DNA from: Bacteroides sp. M10
GTDB taxonomy: Bacteria > Bacteroidota > Bacteroidia > Bacteroidales > Bacteroidaceae
NCBI RefSeq assembly: GCF_014334015.1
Contig: NZ_CP060488.1
Location: 4,050,501 to 4,114,500 of the forward strand
Length of the DNA stretch: 64,000 nucleotides
Reading direction: 5' to 3'
This document shows positions 8,673-17,879 of the stretch, one piece after another; the first letter of the stretch is position 1; every line of letters starts with the position of its first letter. The position numbers were made by a program, and so were the translations under genes. Below the pieces are notes generated by a model. It was given only the letters and a program-made list of their open reading frames with translations. It did not search any database and was not told the origin of the DNA.

Positions 8673-10085
8673 ATGAATATAGTAGGAGTTTTATCAGGTA
8701 AAAGAAAATGTTTGTTAGCAATAGCTATTGCATTTTCGACATTCGGGAATGCCCAATTAGTAACCTATCCGGAAGGATTGAATACTGGTATGCCACATAA
8801 TGATGATTATACAGTCAAAGTACGTGAAGCAGGCGGTGAATGGAAAGATGTATTCGAATATGAAGTCCAAGTAGATATGGATCGGGTACAATCTGCTTCA
8901 ATGGTACAGTTTGATATGGGCAGTCCCGTAGAAGTGATGGTGAAAAAGAACAATGGCACAATTCAGGATGTGAAAATCCGTCCGTTAGCGATGGGCATAC
9001 AACATACAGTAAACCACAATGCTATCTTTTTTACACTCACTAAACCTCAATACCTGTCGATTGAGTTTAACGGTGATCGTTTGCATAATCTTCATTTGTT
9101 TGCTAATCCTTTGGAAACAGAAACTTATACTGAAAGCAGTGACAAAGTAATGTATTTCGGATCGGGTGTCCATCGTCCGAAAGATTTGCCGAATACACAG
9201 ATACAGATTCCTTCCAATACTATTGTTTATTTAGCTCCCGGAGCTGTTGTAAAAGCTAAATTATTGATTGACAAAGCTGAAAATGTACGTATTGTCGGGC
9301 GTGGTATTCTCGACCATCCGATCCGTGGAATAGAAGTTACTCATTCTAAAAATGTATGGATTGACGGTATTACAGTCATAAATCCTGATCACTATACAGT
9401 ATTCGGAGGTGAATCTACTGGTTTGACTATCAATAACTTAAAATCTTTTAGTTGTAAAGGATGGAGTGATGGCATAGATCTGATGTGTTGCAGTGACGTA
9501 TTAATAGACAATGTTTTTATGCGGAACAGTGATGATTGTATTGCCATCTATGCCCATCGCTGGAACTATTACGGAGGAAGTCGTAACGTGACTTTACAGA
9601 ATTCAATCCTTTGGGCGGATATTGCTCACCCGATCAACATTGGAGGACACGGTAACCCGGACGACAAGGTGGGAGAGATTATTGAGAATATAACTGTCCG
9701 TAATGTCGATATTTTGGAACATGATGAAGATGATCTTCTTTATCAGGGCTGTATGGCAGTGGATTGCGGTGATAAAAACTTGGTACGCAAGATATTATTT
9801 GAAAACATCCGTGTAGAGAATATCCAGGAGGGAAGATTGTTTCATGTTAATGTCCGTTTCAATTCAAAGTATGATAAGCAACCCGGTCGGGGAATTGAAG
9901 ATATTACTTTTCGCAATATCATTTATAATGGAGTAGGGGAGAATCCGTCTCTATTGAAAGGGTTTGATAGAGAACGCTCCGTCAGGAATATCATCTTTGA
10001 TAATGTGATAATCAATGGTATGAAGATGAAAAACATAGATGATTTTATCACGAATGAATACATAAAGAATATCACAGTCAAATAG
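8673..10085 (+). CDS. GH28/GH49-like right-handed beta-helix glycosidase (copy 1)
   Basis: 470 residues with a signal peptide ending at GNAQ (about residue 27). Residues about 30-150 form a beta-sandwich of the kind that precedes the helix in clan GH-N enzymes. The rest has the short repeating strands of a parallel beta-helix. Acidic residues sit where GH28 polygalacturonases keep their catalytic triad: D266 and D269 in WSDGID, and D287-D288 in NSDDCIAIY; the spacing of 21 between D266 and D287 equals the classic GH28 spacing. A GHG motif follows at 325-327, but further downstream than in typical polygalacturonases, so the exact family and substrate are uncertain. It has a close paralog at 27652-29058. 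Secretion to periplasm or surface is expected. Confidence 0.75.
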   Translation: MNIVGVLSGKRKCLLAIAIAFSTFGNAQLVTYPEGLNTGMPHNDDYTVKVREAGGEWKDVFEYEVQVDMDRVQSASMVQFDMGSPVEVMVKKNNGTIQDVKIRPLAMGIQHTVNHNAIFFTLTKPQYLSIEFNGDRLHNLHLFANPLETETYTESSDKVMYFGSGVHRPKDLPNTQIQIPSNTIVYLAPGAVVKAKLLIDKAENVRIVGRGILDHPIRGIEVTHSKNVWIDGITVINPDHYTVFGGESTGLTINNLKSFSCKGWSDGIDLMCCSDVLIDNVFMRNSDDCIAIYAHRWNYYGGSRNVTLQNSILWADIAHPINIGGHGNPDDKVGEIIENITVRNVDILEHDEDDLLYQGCMAVDCGDKNLVRKILFENIRVENIQEGRLFHVNVRFNSKYDKQPGRGIEDITFRNIIYNGVGENPSLLKGFDRERSVRNIIFDNVIINGMKMKNIDDFITNEYIKNITVK

Positions 10086-10185
10086 TATAATCCGGTACAT
10101 GAAGTATGAATGGGAAAATCTCTTTGTATTAGGTGCAAACTTTTTTTCTTCTAAGACCAAACTTTCTTTAGGTTAAACATAAACT

Positions 10186-10353
10186 ATAAATGCAAGTTTC
10201 ATTTGTATAATTAGAACTTGCAATTATATAAATGAAACTTGCGTTTTTATAATCAAAGCTTGCAATTATAGATTTCTATTAGATAAGAATAACTTTAGTA
10301 TTAGAAGGAAAGAACTTTGCAATAGGAAGATAATAACTTATCTATTAATAGAT
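10186..10353 (+). repeat. 168-bp modular array of 21-22-bp units (copy 1)
   Basis: The 428-base gap between the GH28-like and lyase genes holds eight consecutive units. Four are 21-bp related units at 10186, 10207, 10228 and 10249, each built around AACTTGC or GCAAGTT. They are followed by a 21-bp unit and three 22-bp units starting AACTT (10291, 10313, 10335). An inverted copy of the same length and plan lies at 61760-61927. The last unit (AACTTATCTATTAATAGAT, 10335-10353) and the unit core AACTTTGCAATAGGA (10313-10327) are identical in both. No coding potential; role unknown. Confidence 0.75.
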
Positions 10354-10459
10354 GAGAGCAAAGCTATCAGAATTAAGGGGTCTGGAAGAGAGCCATGAGT
10401 ATCAAAGCAAGAGTTTTATTTCCGGGTTTATGCTAATCAAAGTAAATGTTTTCATTCAC

Positions 10460-10494
10460 TTTGAACTCCTTTCTATTACTAAATACTATCTTTG
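10460..10494 (+). promoter_or_regulatory. Promoter of the alginate-lyase-like gene
   Basis: TTTG at 10460-10463 (-33-like) and TATCTTTG at 10487-10494 (-7, TAnnTTTG) are separated by 23 bases, slightly longer than usual. The implied start near 10501 is only about 13 bases before the first ATG at 10514, so the ATG at 10526 is an alternative translation start. Confidence 0.55.
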
Positions 10495-10513
10495 CTTATC
10501 ACTTGTATAAAAA

Positions 10514-12454
10514 ATGAATCGCACTATGATTAACAAAATTATATGGATTATTGGGATTGTATGGATCGGGAATATTCAAAATGCAGTGCAAGCGCAACGA
10601 CGTAACTTTATCCATCCCGGAATCACTTATACCCAAGGTGATTTAGACCGGATGAAAGCTATGGTCAAGGCGAAACACGAGCCTTATTATTCTACTTTCC
10701 TGAAATTAAAGGAATCTCCCTATTCTTCACTCAATACGCAAGTCATCAATCGGGGAAAACAAATCAGAGAAGGACGTTTTAATGCTACTATCGGAGTAGA
10801 TGGCAGGCGGGCACATGATTTAGCTTTGCTTTGGCATCTGACGGGAGATGAGGCTTATGCCCGTAAAGCGGTCGAATATCTGAATGCTAATTCTTATTAT
10901 ACCAACACAAGTAGTCGGGGAACAGGACCATTAGATAACGGAAAAATTTATCTTTTGATTGATGCCGCCGAATTAATGCGTGATTATCCCGGTTGGAAGG
11001 CAGAAGACCAGAAACGTTTTAAAAATATGTTGGTCTATCCCGGATATAGCAATACGGAAGATTTCTCTTCCAAATATGCAAATTATTGGGATGATTCAAA
11101 GAACGGAGTTACATTCTATTGGAATATCTTTAATTTCGATGCCGCAAGGTTTGGTAATCAAGGACTTTTCGCTGCTCGTGGAATGATGGCAATGGGTATT
11201 TACTTGGATAACGAAGTAATGTATGACCGTGCTTACCGTTACTTATTGGGAATGAAGCATCGACCGGATGATTTATCTTATCCTTCAGGACCACCGGTTA
11301 TTAGCAAAGAACCGATTAAGAAATCACCAACCATGCTTGATTATAAATTGGAAGGAAGAGAAAACAAGATTTCAGATTATGGATACGATGAACAGCTACA
11401 GTATTATATCTATCCGAACGGTCAATGTCAGGAGTCCAGTCGCGACCAGGGACATGTATTGGCAGGTATCCACAATTATGTAGCTATCGCAGAAATGGCA
11501 TGGAATCAGGGAGATTCTTTATATAATTGTCTCAATAACCGTTTGCTTCTTGGTTTGGAATGGAACTATCGTTATAACCTCTCTAAAGTCCGGGCCTATG
11601 AAGAGCAAAAAGAGCCTTGGGAGCCGACAAGTTATAGTAAGAATCCAAATGACGTTACCTTTGAGAACGGTAAATTTCTCCAGATAAAAAGCCGTAGTGG
11701 ACGTTGGGAATCCATAGCTGTATCTTCTCACGGACGTGGAGACGTAGCAGGTAGCGGCGGAACCCGTGAAATGGCATTGGCGCATTATGCAGTACGTACC
11801 GGATTGCCTACAAACGACTATATCTGGCTGAAGCGTTACCGTGATTATATGATAGAGCATTATGGTTGCGAGAATTGGGGAATAGCGCCCAACTGGTTTT
11901 ATGAATGGACCGGCTGGGGAACATTAACTAAACGATTGACTCCTTGGATGGCAGGCGATCCTGTTTCTTTTTCTACAGGAAAGCGTGTATCAGGAATTCA
12001 TTCATTACCTTGTGAAATATGGGCTGCCGATTATGATTATTATTGTCTTGCGGAAGATCCCGAAGGACATACCTATCACAATGTAGGAAAGAAACGTGGT
12101 AATGAATACAGACCTGACGGGGCGGTAGAGCTACGAAAAGAAGAAGATAACTACGTCATTACCCAAATAGAAGATGGAGAATGGATGAACTATACTGTAA
12201 GTATTCCTACTGATGGAGATTATACCGTTTATCTTGTTTATCAATCAAAAGGAAATTCTTTATTGTCCGTAGCTTCTGATTCAGGAGTAAAGACAGAATC
12301 CATGCAATTACCCGGCTCCGTACAATGGACGGAAAGAGAAATAGGAAAACTCACTCTTCCCGCAGGAGCTTGTGTACTTCGTTTACAGATAGAGCAAGCC
12401 GGAGATAAACTCGAAATTCAGAAAATAATAGTAAAACAGGATAAGGGGATTTGA
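10514..12454 (+). CDS. Alginate-lyase-superfamily (alpha/alpha toroid) enzyme with C-terminal CBM6-like domain
   Basis: 646 residues; the signal peptide ends near AVQAQ (about residue 29). Residues about 35-480 are a helical toroid with the pattern of Pfam Alginate_lyase proteins: 'HPGITYTQGDLDRMKAMV' at the start, a 'DGRRAHDLALLWHLTGDEAYARKA' helix pair, and a conserved ESSRDQGH motif with R310-H314 that recurs in the two smaller paralogs. Residues about 515-640 form a CBM6-like beta-sandwich (EYRPDGAVELRKEEDN ... ADGxWMNYTV-type), expected to bind glycan. Lyase activity on a uronate polymer is inferred from the fold and motif. The gene ends 38 bases before the HTCS start at 12493. An alternative start is ATG 10526. 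Confidence 0.75.
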   Translation: MNRTMINKIIWIIGIVWIGNIQNAVQAQRRNFIHPGITYTQGDLDRMKAMVKAKHEPYYSTFLKLKESPYSSLNTQVINRGKQIREGRFNATIGVDGRRAHDLALLWHLTGDEAYARKAVEYLNANSYYTNTSSRGTGPLDNGKIYLLIDAAELMRDYPGWKAEDQKRFKNMLVYPGYSNTEDFSSKYANYWDDSKNGVTFYWNIFNFDAARFGNQGLFAARGMMAMGIYLDNEVMYDRAYRYLLGMKHRPDDLSYPSGPPVISKEPIKKSPTMLDYKLEGRENKISDYGYDEQLQYYIYPNGQCQESSRDQGHVLAGIHNYVAIAEMAWNQGDSLYNCLNNRLLLGLEWNYRYNLSKVRAYEEQKEPWEPTSYSKNPNDVTFENGKFLQIKSRSGRWESIAVSSHGRGDVAGSGGTREMALAHYAVRTGLPTNDYIWLKRYRDYMIEHYGCENWGIAPNWFYEWTGWGTLTKRLTPWMAGDPVSFSTGKRVSGIHSLPCEIWAADYDYYCLAEDPEGHTYHNVGKKRGNEYRPDGAVELRKEEDNYVITQIEDGEWMNYTVSIPTDGDYTVYLVYQSKGNSLLSVASDSGVKTESMQLPGSVQWTEREIGKLTLPAGACVLRLQIEQAGDKLEIQKIIVKQDKGI

Positions 12455-12492
12455 TTTTTCGTTCGTACTTAATAATAGTACTACAAAAAAAG

Positions 12493-15400
12493 ATGGCCAT
12501 GAAAATTCGAATATGTTTGTTAATCATACTAATGGGAGTATTGTATCCGGGTTATATTAGCTCGCAAGAATCCCCTTATGTATTCCGCCAGATTGGAGTT
12601 GTCGAAGGATTACCGGATAACTATGTAAAAAGCGTTTTCCCCATTCCCGACGGACGTATCGGTGTGCGAAGTACTGTGTTATTAAGCCTGTATGATGGTG
12701 CGAACTATTCAAATTTCCCTTTCAATATTCATGGCGAATATTCGATAGCATATAACCATATTATTCCCGAACAATATATTGATGCCGACAAACGTTTGTG
12801 GATGAAAGAACGCAAGAGCCTGCGTGTCTTCGATTTGACTACCGAACAGTATATCTATAACGTAGATTCCTTATTTCAACAATTCGGCTTGAAGGATAAA
12901 GTGGCGGACCTGATTATTGATTCAGAGAAACATTGTTGGTTTCTGACACCGGGTTCCTCTGTCTATATGTACGATGCAGAGACAAAGTCAATCGAACAGG
13001 TTTGCAGGAATGACGAGTTTATGGAATACTATGGAGGATTGCTCGGAGTAGAAAGTCATGGAAAATACAGTTGGATGGTTCATCAGAAAGGGGCTATCCG
13101 TTGCTACGATTTGGAAAAGAAACGTTTTGTGCAGCAACTTGATTTTCTGAAAGACCAACTGAAACCGGATGACCGTGTGGTTTTGAAGATACTCGATAAT
13201 GGTGACTTTTGGCTGATGTGGGATCGTGGAGTAGGCTATTATGATGTCTATAATAAAAAATGGAATCAAATTTCGGGTATCCAACTCGGACACTATTCAT
13301 GGTTTACTTCTATGGACGTGGATAAAGGTGGAAATGCATGGGTAGGAACCGTTATTGATGGATTCTATGTCATTGATATGCACAATTTCTCTGTAACCCG
13401 GACACTGGATATTCCTTTATTATCAGGTAATACAGTACGAAACGGTATTCAGAGCATCTATTGCGACCGGGAAAATAATTCCGTTTGGATAGGACTTTAT
13501 AATCAGGGAATGTGTTATTATCATCCCAGCATGAATAAAATAGTACTGTACAATAAGAAGATGATAAATGGCGACTGGAAAGGAGAGGAAATCCGTTGTA
13601 TGCTCGAAACATCTAAAGGAGAAATTCTGATGGGTACTACGCAGGGTGTCTATCGCTATGAACCGGAGACTAAAAGCATGAACAGATTCTATCATGAATT
13701 CAGTCAGAAGAATTGCCGTGTACTCTATGAAGACAGCAAGAAGCGTGTTTGGGTCGGAACATACCACGATGGGCTCTACTGCATAGATCATGGAAAGGTA
13801 CAATCTTACGATTATCCCGATACGGATTATCAGAATGAATTGGATTTCAGTAATATCCGTGTCATGGTCGAAGATTCTTCCGGCCGATTGTGGGTAAGTA
13901 TATATGGTGGTGTAGGATTATTTAATCCTGAAAACGGGCAGATAAACTTATTGTCCGAACAGTTTCCCGAACTCAAGAAATACAAAGTAGCGAATGCATT
14001 GGCCATAGATAATCAATCCCGGTTGGTAGTAGGCAGTGATAACGGACTCTACATTTACGATCCTGCAACGAATAAGATATGGATACCGGAGCAAGACGGA
14101 CAGGCTAATTCAATCTTCAATCAGGGAAGTATCAAGTATAATCAGATACTCAAAGACCATGAGGGAACTTTATGGTTTGCTACTCAATATGGCTTGAGCG
14201 TCTTGACCCACAATGGGCAAAGCTACACATTAGGGAAAGAAGAAGGTCTGTCTAAAGCTATCCTGAACGTAGTGGAAGATAAGAACCATGATATATGGAT
14301 TTCGACAGTCACTTCTATTTATAAGATAAAGGTAGACAGAAGAGCAGATAAATACAGTTTTCATGTAATCAGCTGTCTGTCGGAAGATGAAATCCGTCAG
14401 GATGATTTATATAGTTTCCCTTCGTTAATGACCAGGGATAATCAGCTTTTTCTGGGGCTGATGAACGGCTTTATCGCTTTCTCACCAGAAAACATGATAG
14501 ATAATCAGTGCCTCAATCGTCCTCTGTTTACCTCATTCCGCTTGTTTAATGTTCCGGTTGTGTCGGGCGAAACATATAACGGACGTGTCTTATTTGATAA
14601 AGCATTAAGTTATTCGGACGAAGTACAATTAAAATATGATGAGAACTATATCACACTTGAGTTCTCTGGTCTGAACTTCCCTAATCCTTCTCAAACCTCT
14701 TTCCGTTACCAACTGGAAGGATTTGACAAGGAATGGACGGAAACCCTTTTTGAGAATGGACAAGGACGTGTTGTCTATAATAATCTCCCTTCGGGCGAAT
14801 ACATCTTCCGTGTGTCCGCTGCCGGAAACGACCGGATATGGGGACCGGAGTCTGCATTCAAAATTGTAATTCATCCCCCGTTTTGGGATACACTGGCCGC
14901 TCGTGTTTTCTATGCAATTTTAGGTATTCTCTTAATCTTCGGGCTGATCTACGTAATAAACCGCCGCAACCGGCAGAAGATGATTCGTATGCAAGAAGCG
15001 GAAGCGTTGAAGCAGAAAGAAGAACTGGATCAGATGAAATTCCGTTTCTTCACAAATATAAGCCATGAACTCCGTACTCCGCTGACGTTGATTATCACAC
15101 CATTGGACATGATGATACGTCGATTGACAGACGATGCGATGAAAAAACAACTGAATACCATCTATAAGAATGCTCAAAACCTATTGTCATTGGTGAATCA
15201 GCTACTCGATTTCCGCAAACTGGAAATGAAAGGAGAGAGGTTGCATCTGATGAACGGCGATATGGAGGAATTTATTGTTTCGGCCTATAACAACTTCATG
15301 TCAATGGCAGTAGAGAAGCACCTTAACTTTGTGAACCAATCGGAACATAGAGCGCTTTATATGTTCTTCGACCGGGATAAGGTACATAAGATTGTGAATA

Positions 15401-16575
15401 ATCTCTTGTCCAACGCCTTCAAATATACGCCGGAAGGCGGGACGGTAAACTTACTGCTTGCAACAGAAGAGATAGAAGAAAGAAACTACGTGAGAATATC
15501 CGTATCCGACACTGGAATCGGAATATCTGAATCAGACCTTCCCTATATCTTTGACCGTTTCTATCAGGTAGGAAATGAAGGGGACGAAAAAATAGGCAGT
15601 GGCATCGGACTTCATTTGGTCAGGGAATATGTAAATATACATGGTGGCCGTATTAAAGTGGACAGTCAGATAGATCGCGGATCAGTATTCACCGTTTGGT
15701 TGCCGATGGATCTGAAACCGGAACCGGACGAACTGCCGGAAGAAATCATCGGAACGGAAACACCGGACGTTAAAGAGAAAGAAACCACTACATCTACAGT
15801 CGATGATAACTTGAAGAAACTGTTGTTAGTGGAGGACAATCAGGAATTCCGTACTTTCCTGAAAGAACAGTTGGAAGATTTCTATCAGATTATTGAAGCG
15901 GCAGACGGCGAGGAAGGAGAGCGAAAAGCAATAGAAGAAAATCCGAACCTGATAATCAGTGACATTATGATGCCGAAAGTAGATGGTATCGAACTTTGCC
16001 GTCGGATCAAGACGAACGTGCAGACTTCCCATATACCTGTGATATTATTGACAGCCCGCACCGCTGATGATATCAAGATTAACAGCTATGAAGTAGGAGC
16101 AGACTCTTATATGTCGAAACCTTTCAACTTTGATATGCTCATGGTACGCATCGAAAAGCTGATAGAGCAACAGGAAAAAAGAAAACAGGAATTCCGTAAA
16201 AACATAGAAGTAAATCCGAGTGCTATCACTATCACTTCGGTAGATGAACAACTCATACAGAAGTGTCTGGAATACATAGAAAAGAACATGGACAATCCGG
16301 AATATGGTGTAGAAGAGTTGAGTGGTGATTTGGGTATGGTACGTATGAGCCTTTACCGTAAGCTACAATCCATCACCGGACACACACCAACGGACTTTAT
16401 CCGTAGCATCCGTTTGAAACGGGCGGCACAGTTATTACAAGGAAGTCAGTTGCCGATTGTTGAAATAGCGAACCGGGTAGGATTCAGTTCACCCAGCTAT
16501 TTCTCGAAGTGTTTTAGAGAAATGTTCGGGATGCTACCCAAGCAATATGCCGAGGAATCGGGAAGAAAAGAATAA
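12493..16575 (+). CDS. Hybrid two-component system regulator (HTCS)
   Basis: The open frame begins with TTG at 12451 overlapping the previous stop, but ATG 12493 gives a proper signal peptide, so 1360 residues are called. The order is: signal peptide; two-propeller periplasmic sensor (Reg_prop-type repeats such as 'GNAWVGTVIDG', 'RVWVGTYHDGLYCI', 'GTLWFATQYGLSVL'); a Y_Y_Y domain; a membrane span near 797-820; HisKA with H858 in SHELRTP; HATPase with N969 and the D1006 TGIGI box; receiver with phospho-acceptor D1157 in DIMMPKVDG; and a C-terminal AraC DNA-binding domain from about 1275. All catalytic residues are present. Such proteins sense a released oligosaccharide in the periplasm and activate the adjacent PUL, presumably module A. 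Confidence 0.93.
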   Translation: MAMKIRICLLIILMGVLYPGYISSQESPYVFRQIGVVEGLPDNYVKSVFPIPDGRIGVRSTVLLSLYDGANYSNFPFNIHGEYSIAYNHIIPEQYIDADKRLWMKERKSLRVFDLTTEQYIYNVDSLFQQFGLKDKVADLIIDSEKHCWFLTPGSSVYMYDAETKSIEQVCRNDEFMEYYGGLLGVESHGKYSWMVHQKGAIRCYDLEKKRFVQQLDFLKDQLKPDDRVVLKILDNGDFWLMWDRGVGYYDVYNKKWNQISGIQLGHYSWFTSMDVDKGGNAWVGTVIDGFYVIDMHNFSVTRTLDIPLLSGNTVRNGIQSIYCDRENNSVWIGLYNQGMCYYHPSMNKIVLYNKKMINGDWKGEEIRCMLETSKGEILMGTTQGVYRYEPETKSMNRFYHEFSQKNCRVLYEDSKKRVWVGTYHDGLYCIDHGKVQSYDYPDTDYQNELDFSNIRVMVEDSSGRLWVSIYGGVGLFNPENGQINLLSEQFPELKKYKVANALAIDNQSRLVVGSDNGLYIYDPATNKIWIPEQDGQANSIFNQGSIKYNQILKDHEGTLWFATQYGLSVLTHNGQSYTLGKEEGLSKAILNVVEDKNHDIWISTVTSIYKIKVDRRADKYSFHVISCLSEDEIRQDDLYSFPSLMTRDNQLFLGLMNGFIAFSPENMIDNQCLNRPLFTSFRLFNVPVVSGETYNGRVLFDKALSYSDEVQLKYDENYITLEFSGLNFPNPSQTSFRYQLEGFDKEWTETLFENGQGRVVYNNLPSGEYIFRVSAAGNDRIWGPESAFKIVIHPPFWDTLAARVFYAILGILLIFGLIYVINRRNRQKMIRMQEAEALKQKEELDQMKFRFFTNISHELRTPLTLIITPLDMMIRRLTDDAMKKQLNTIYKNAQNLLSLVNQLLDFRKLEMKGERLHLMNGDMEEFIVSAYNNFMSMAVEKHLNFVNQSEHRALYMFFDRDKVHKIVNNLLSNAFKYTPEGGTVNLLLATEEIEERNYVRISVSDTGIGISESDLPYIFDRFYQVGNEGDEKIGSGIGLHLVREYVNIHGGRIKVDSQIDRGSVFTVWLPMDLKPEPDELPEEIIGTETPDVKEKETTTSTVDDNLKKLLLVEDNQEFRTFLKEQLEDFYQIIEAADGEEGERKAIEENPNLIISDIMMPKVDGIELCRRIKTNVQTSHIPVILLTARTADDIKINSYEVGADSYMSKPFNFDMLMVRIEKLIEQQEKRKQEFRKNIEVNPSAITITSVDEQLIQKCLEYIEKNMDNPEYGVEELSGDLGMVRMSLYRKLQSITGHTPTDFIRSIRLKRAAQLLQGSQLPIVEIANRVGFSSPSYFSKCFREMFGMLPKQYAEESGRKE

Positions 16576-16583
16576 CATTGTGC

Positions 16584-16612
16584 TTGTATTTATAGTTTAA
16601 TTATTACATTTG
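16584..16612 (+). promoter_or_regulatory. Promoter upstream of the small lipoprotein
   Basis: TTG at 16584-16586 is followed after 18 bases by TACATTTG at 16605-16612, a full TAnnTTTG match. The start would fall near 16619, leaving a leader of about 70 bases. Confidence 0.5.
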
Positions 16613-16690
16613 CGCTGAATAAGTGAGATAATTGTAAGATATTGTTTACATTGGGGCAGAAGAATTTTTTATTTTATAATATATATTGAT

Positions 16691-17065
16691 ATGAAAGTAT
16701 TAGTTTTAATTTCATTGGTAGGAGGTTTGATGTTATCCTCTTGCGGAGGTAGCAGTTCAAAAAATAATGCAAATGCTAAGGAGGTAAATCCTGCAGATAC
16801 AATCTATTTGGGAGACTTACGTGAGAAATTTGCAAATGATAGTGTTTTCTTTAAAGTAGTGGCACCGGATTTGATGTTGATGGATTATCAGTATCTTTGG
16901 GCAGTAACAGAATCGGAAGCAGTAGAGAAAGGACTGACAAAAGAATACTATAAGCGTGTGAAGAAAGAAATCACCGATACGAATGAAGCGATCAAAAGAG
17001 GTGTGATGAAAGGTGCGAACGTAAAACGTATACCGGATTTCCAGGCATCACAGGAGAATAAATAA
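16691..17065 (+). CDS. Small lipoprotein of unknown function
   Basis: 124 residues. An N-terminal hydrophobic segment leads to a lipobox (LSSCGG, Cys at about residue 18), then a Ser/Asn/Lys-rich linker. The mature part is soluble and mostly helical at its end (EYYKRVKKEITDTNEAIKRG). No family was recognised. It sits alone between the HTCS and the ECF sigma gene, with its own promoter-like sequence and a terminator behind it, so it may be an independent unit and not part of the sigma operon. Confidence 0.75.
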   Translation: MKVLVLISLVGGLMLSSCGGSSSKNNANAKEVNPADTIYLGDLREKFANDSVFFKVVAPDLMLMDYQYLWAVTESEAVEKGLTKEYYKRVKKEITDTNEAIKRGVMKGANVKRIPDFQASQENK

Positions 17066-17076
17066 TGAATCCTTCC

Positions 17077-17094
17077 GGATGAAAGCTTTCATCC
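17077..17094. repeat. Perfect 18-bp palindrome
   Basis: GGATGAAAGCTTTCATCC reads the same on both strands, with no spacer. It lies 12 bases after the lipoprotein stop codon and 17 bases before the terminator hairpin. It could be a protein-binding site or a weak hairpin. Confidence 0.5.
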
Positions 17095-17111
17095 ATACAA
17101 ATATAAGAACA

Positions 17112-17146
17112 GGGGAGTCGTCAAATGTAACGACATCCCCTTTTTT
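17112..17146 (+). terminator. Intrinsic terminator after the small lipoprotein
   Basis: GGGGAGTCGT at 17112-17121 pairs with ACGACATCCCC at 17130-17140, with one bulged base, and is followed by six T. Confidence 0.8.
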
Positions 17147-17243
17147 ATTGGTGTGACGGTTAGATTTATCCCGATGAAATGGGAAGTTTTTGCAAAAATA
17201 TACGCTTGTTACGATAGTTTTGTTATCTGTTACTTTTGTGATA

Positions 17244-17272
17244 TTTGAATTCGAAACTTGTTCCTACTTTTG
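17244..17272 (+). promoter_or_regulatory. Promoter of the module A sigma-SusC operon
   Basis: TTTG at 17244-17247 and TACTTTTG at 17265-17272 are 17 bases apart. The implied start at about 17279 is 24 bases before the ATG at 17303. Confidence 0.65.
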
Positions 17273-17302
17273 TATCATCATTAAACGGATAAATTTAATG
17301 CC

Positions 17303-17833
17303 ATGAATAAACAGCAAGCTACATTTGACGACTTCTTCTCTGAATGCTACCTTAAATATAAGGAGTATATCAAGAACTATATCGCTATCCGTATTTGCCA
17401 TCCGCATGAAGCGGAAGATTTGGCACAGGATGTCTTTGTCCGCTTATGGGAACACAGGGCATTCGTGAACAAAGATACAGTCTGGTCTTTACTTTTTACC
17501 ATTGCTCGCAACATAGTAACCGATAAAATCCGTCGTTATTATAAACAGGAAGATTTCGTCGCCTACATATATAATAGGATGGAAGACACCAGCCGGAATA
17601 CCACAGAAGATACCGTTCATTATCGTGAACTAAAGAAGATGCATGACCAGGCTATAGAAACTCTTCCTGTCAAACGTCGTCAGATTTATGAACTTAGTTT
17701 CAATCATGAACTCTCTTGTCCTGCCATTGCAGGAAAGCTGTCCTTATCTCCCCGTACAGTAGAATGTCAATTATTACTGGCTCGTAAAACGGTTCGTACT
17801 TATTTGAAAAATGAATACTCCAAAGTCGGTTAA
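17303..17833 (+). CDS. ECF-type RNA polymerase sigma factor (module A)
   Basis: 176 residues. Region 2 carries the usual EAEDLAQDVFVRLWEH helix and the -10-recognition segment ARNIVTDKIRRYYK. Region 4 has the LPVKRRQIYEL...SPRTVECQLLLARK helix-turn-helix. Length and motifs are those of a minimal ECF sigma with no sensor extension. SusC starts 47 bases downstream on the same strand, so sigma and target are probably one transcript. There is no FecR-type anti-sigma gene nearby and the SusC lacks an STN signalling domain, so control of this sigma is not explained by the usual trans-envelope model. Confidence 0.92.
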   Translation: MNKQQATFDDFFSECYLKYKEYIKNYIAIRICHPHEAEDLAQDVFVRLWEHRAFVNKDTVWSLLFTIARNIVTDKIRRYYKQEDFVAYIYNRMEDTSRNTTEDTVHYRELKKMHDQAIETLPVKRRQIYELSFNHELSCPAIAGKLSLSPRTVECQLLLARKTVRTYLKNEYSKVG

Positions 17834-17879
17834 ATACCAGATTCGGAAAAATACATATTAACTTTAACAATTTAATAGT

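Noticed and set aside
10186..10353. Ends of an IS element or integrative element (with 61760-61927)
   Set aside because: No transposase or integrase lies between the copies and no target-site duplication could be recognised; kept only as a repeat.
12451..12492. HTCS start at TTG 12451
   Set aside because: It overlaps the previous gene's stop, and ATG 12493 directly precedes the signal peptide.
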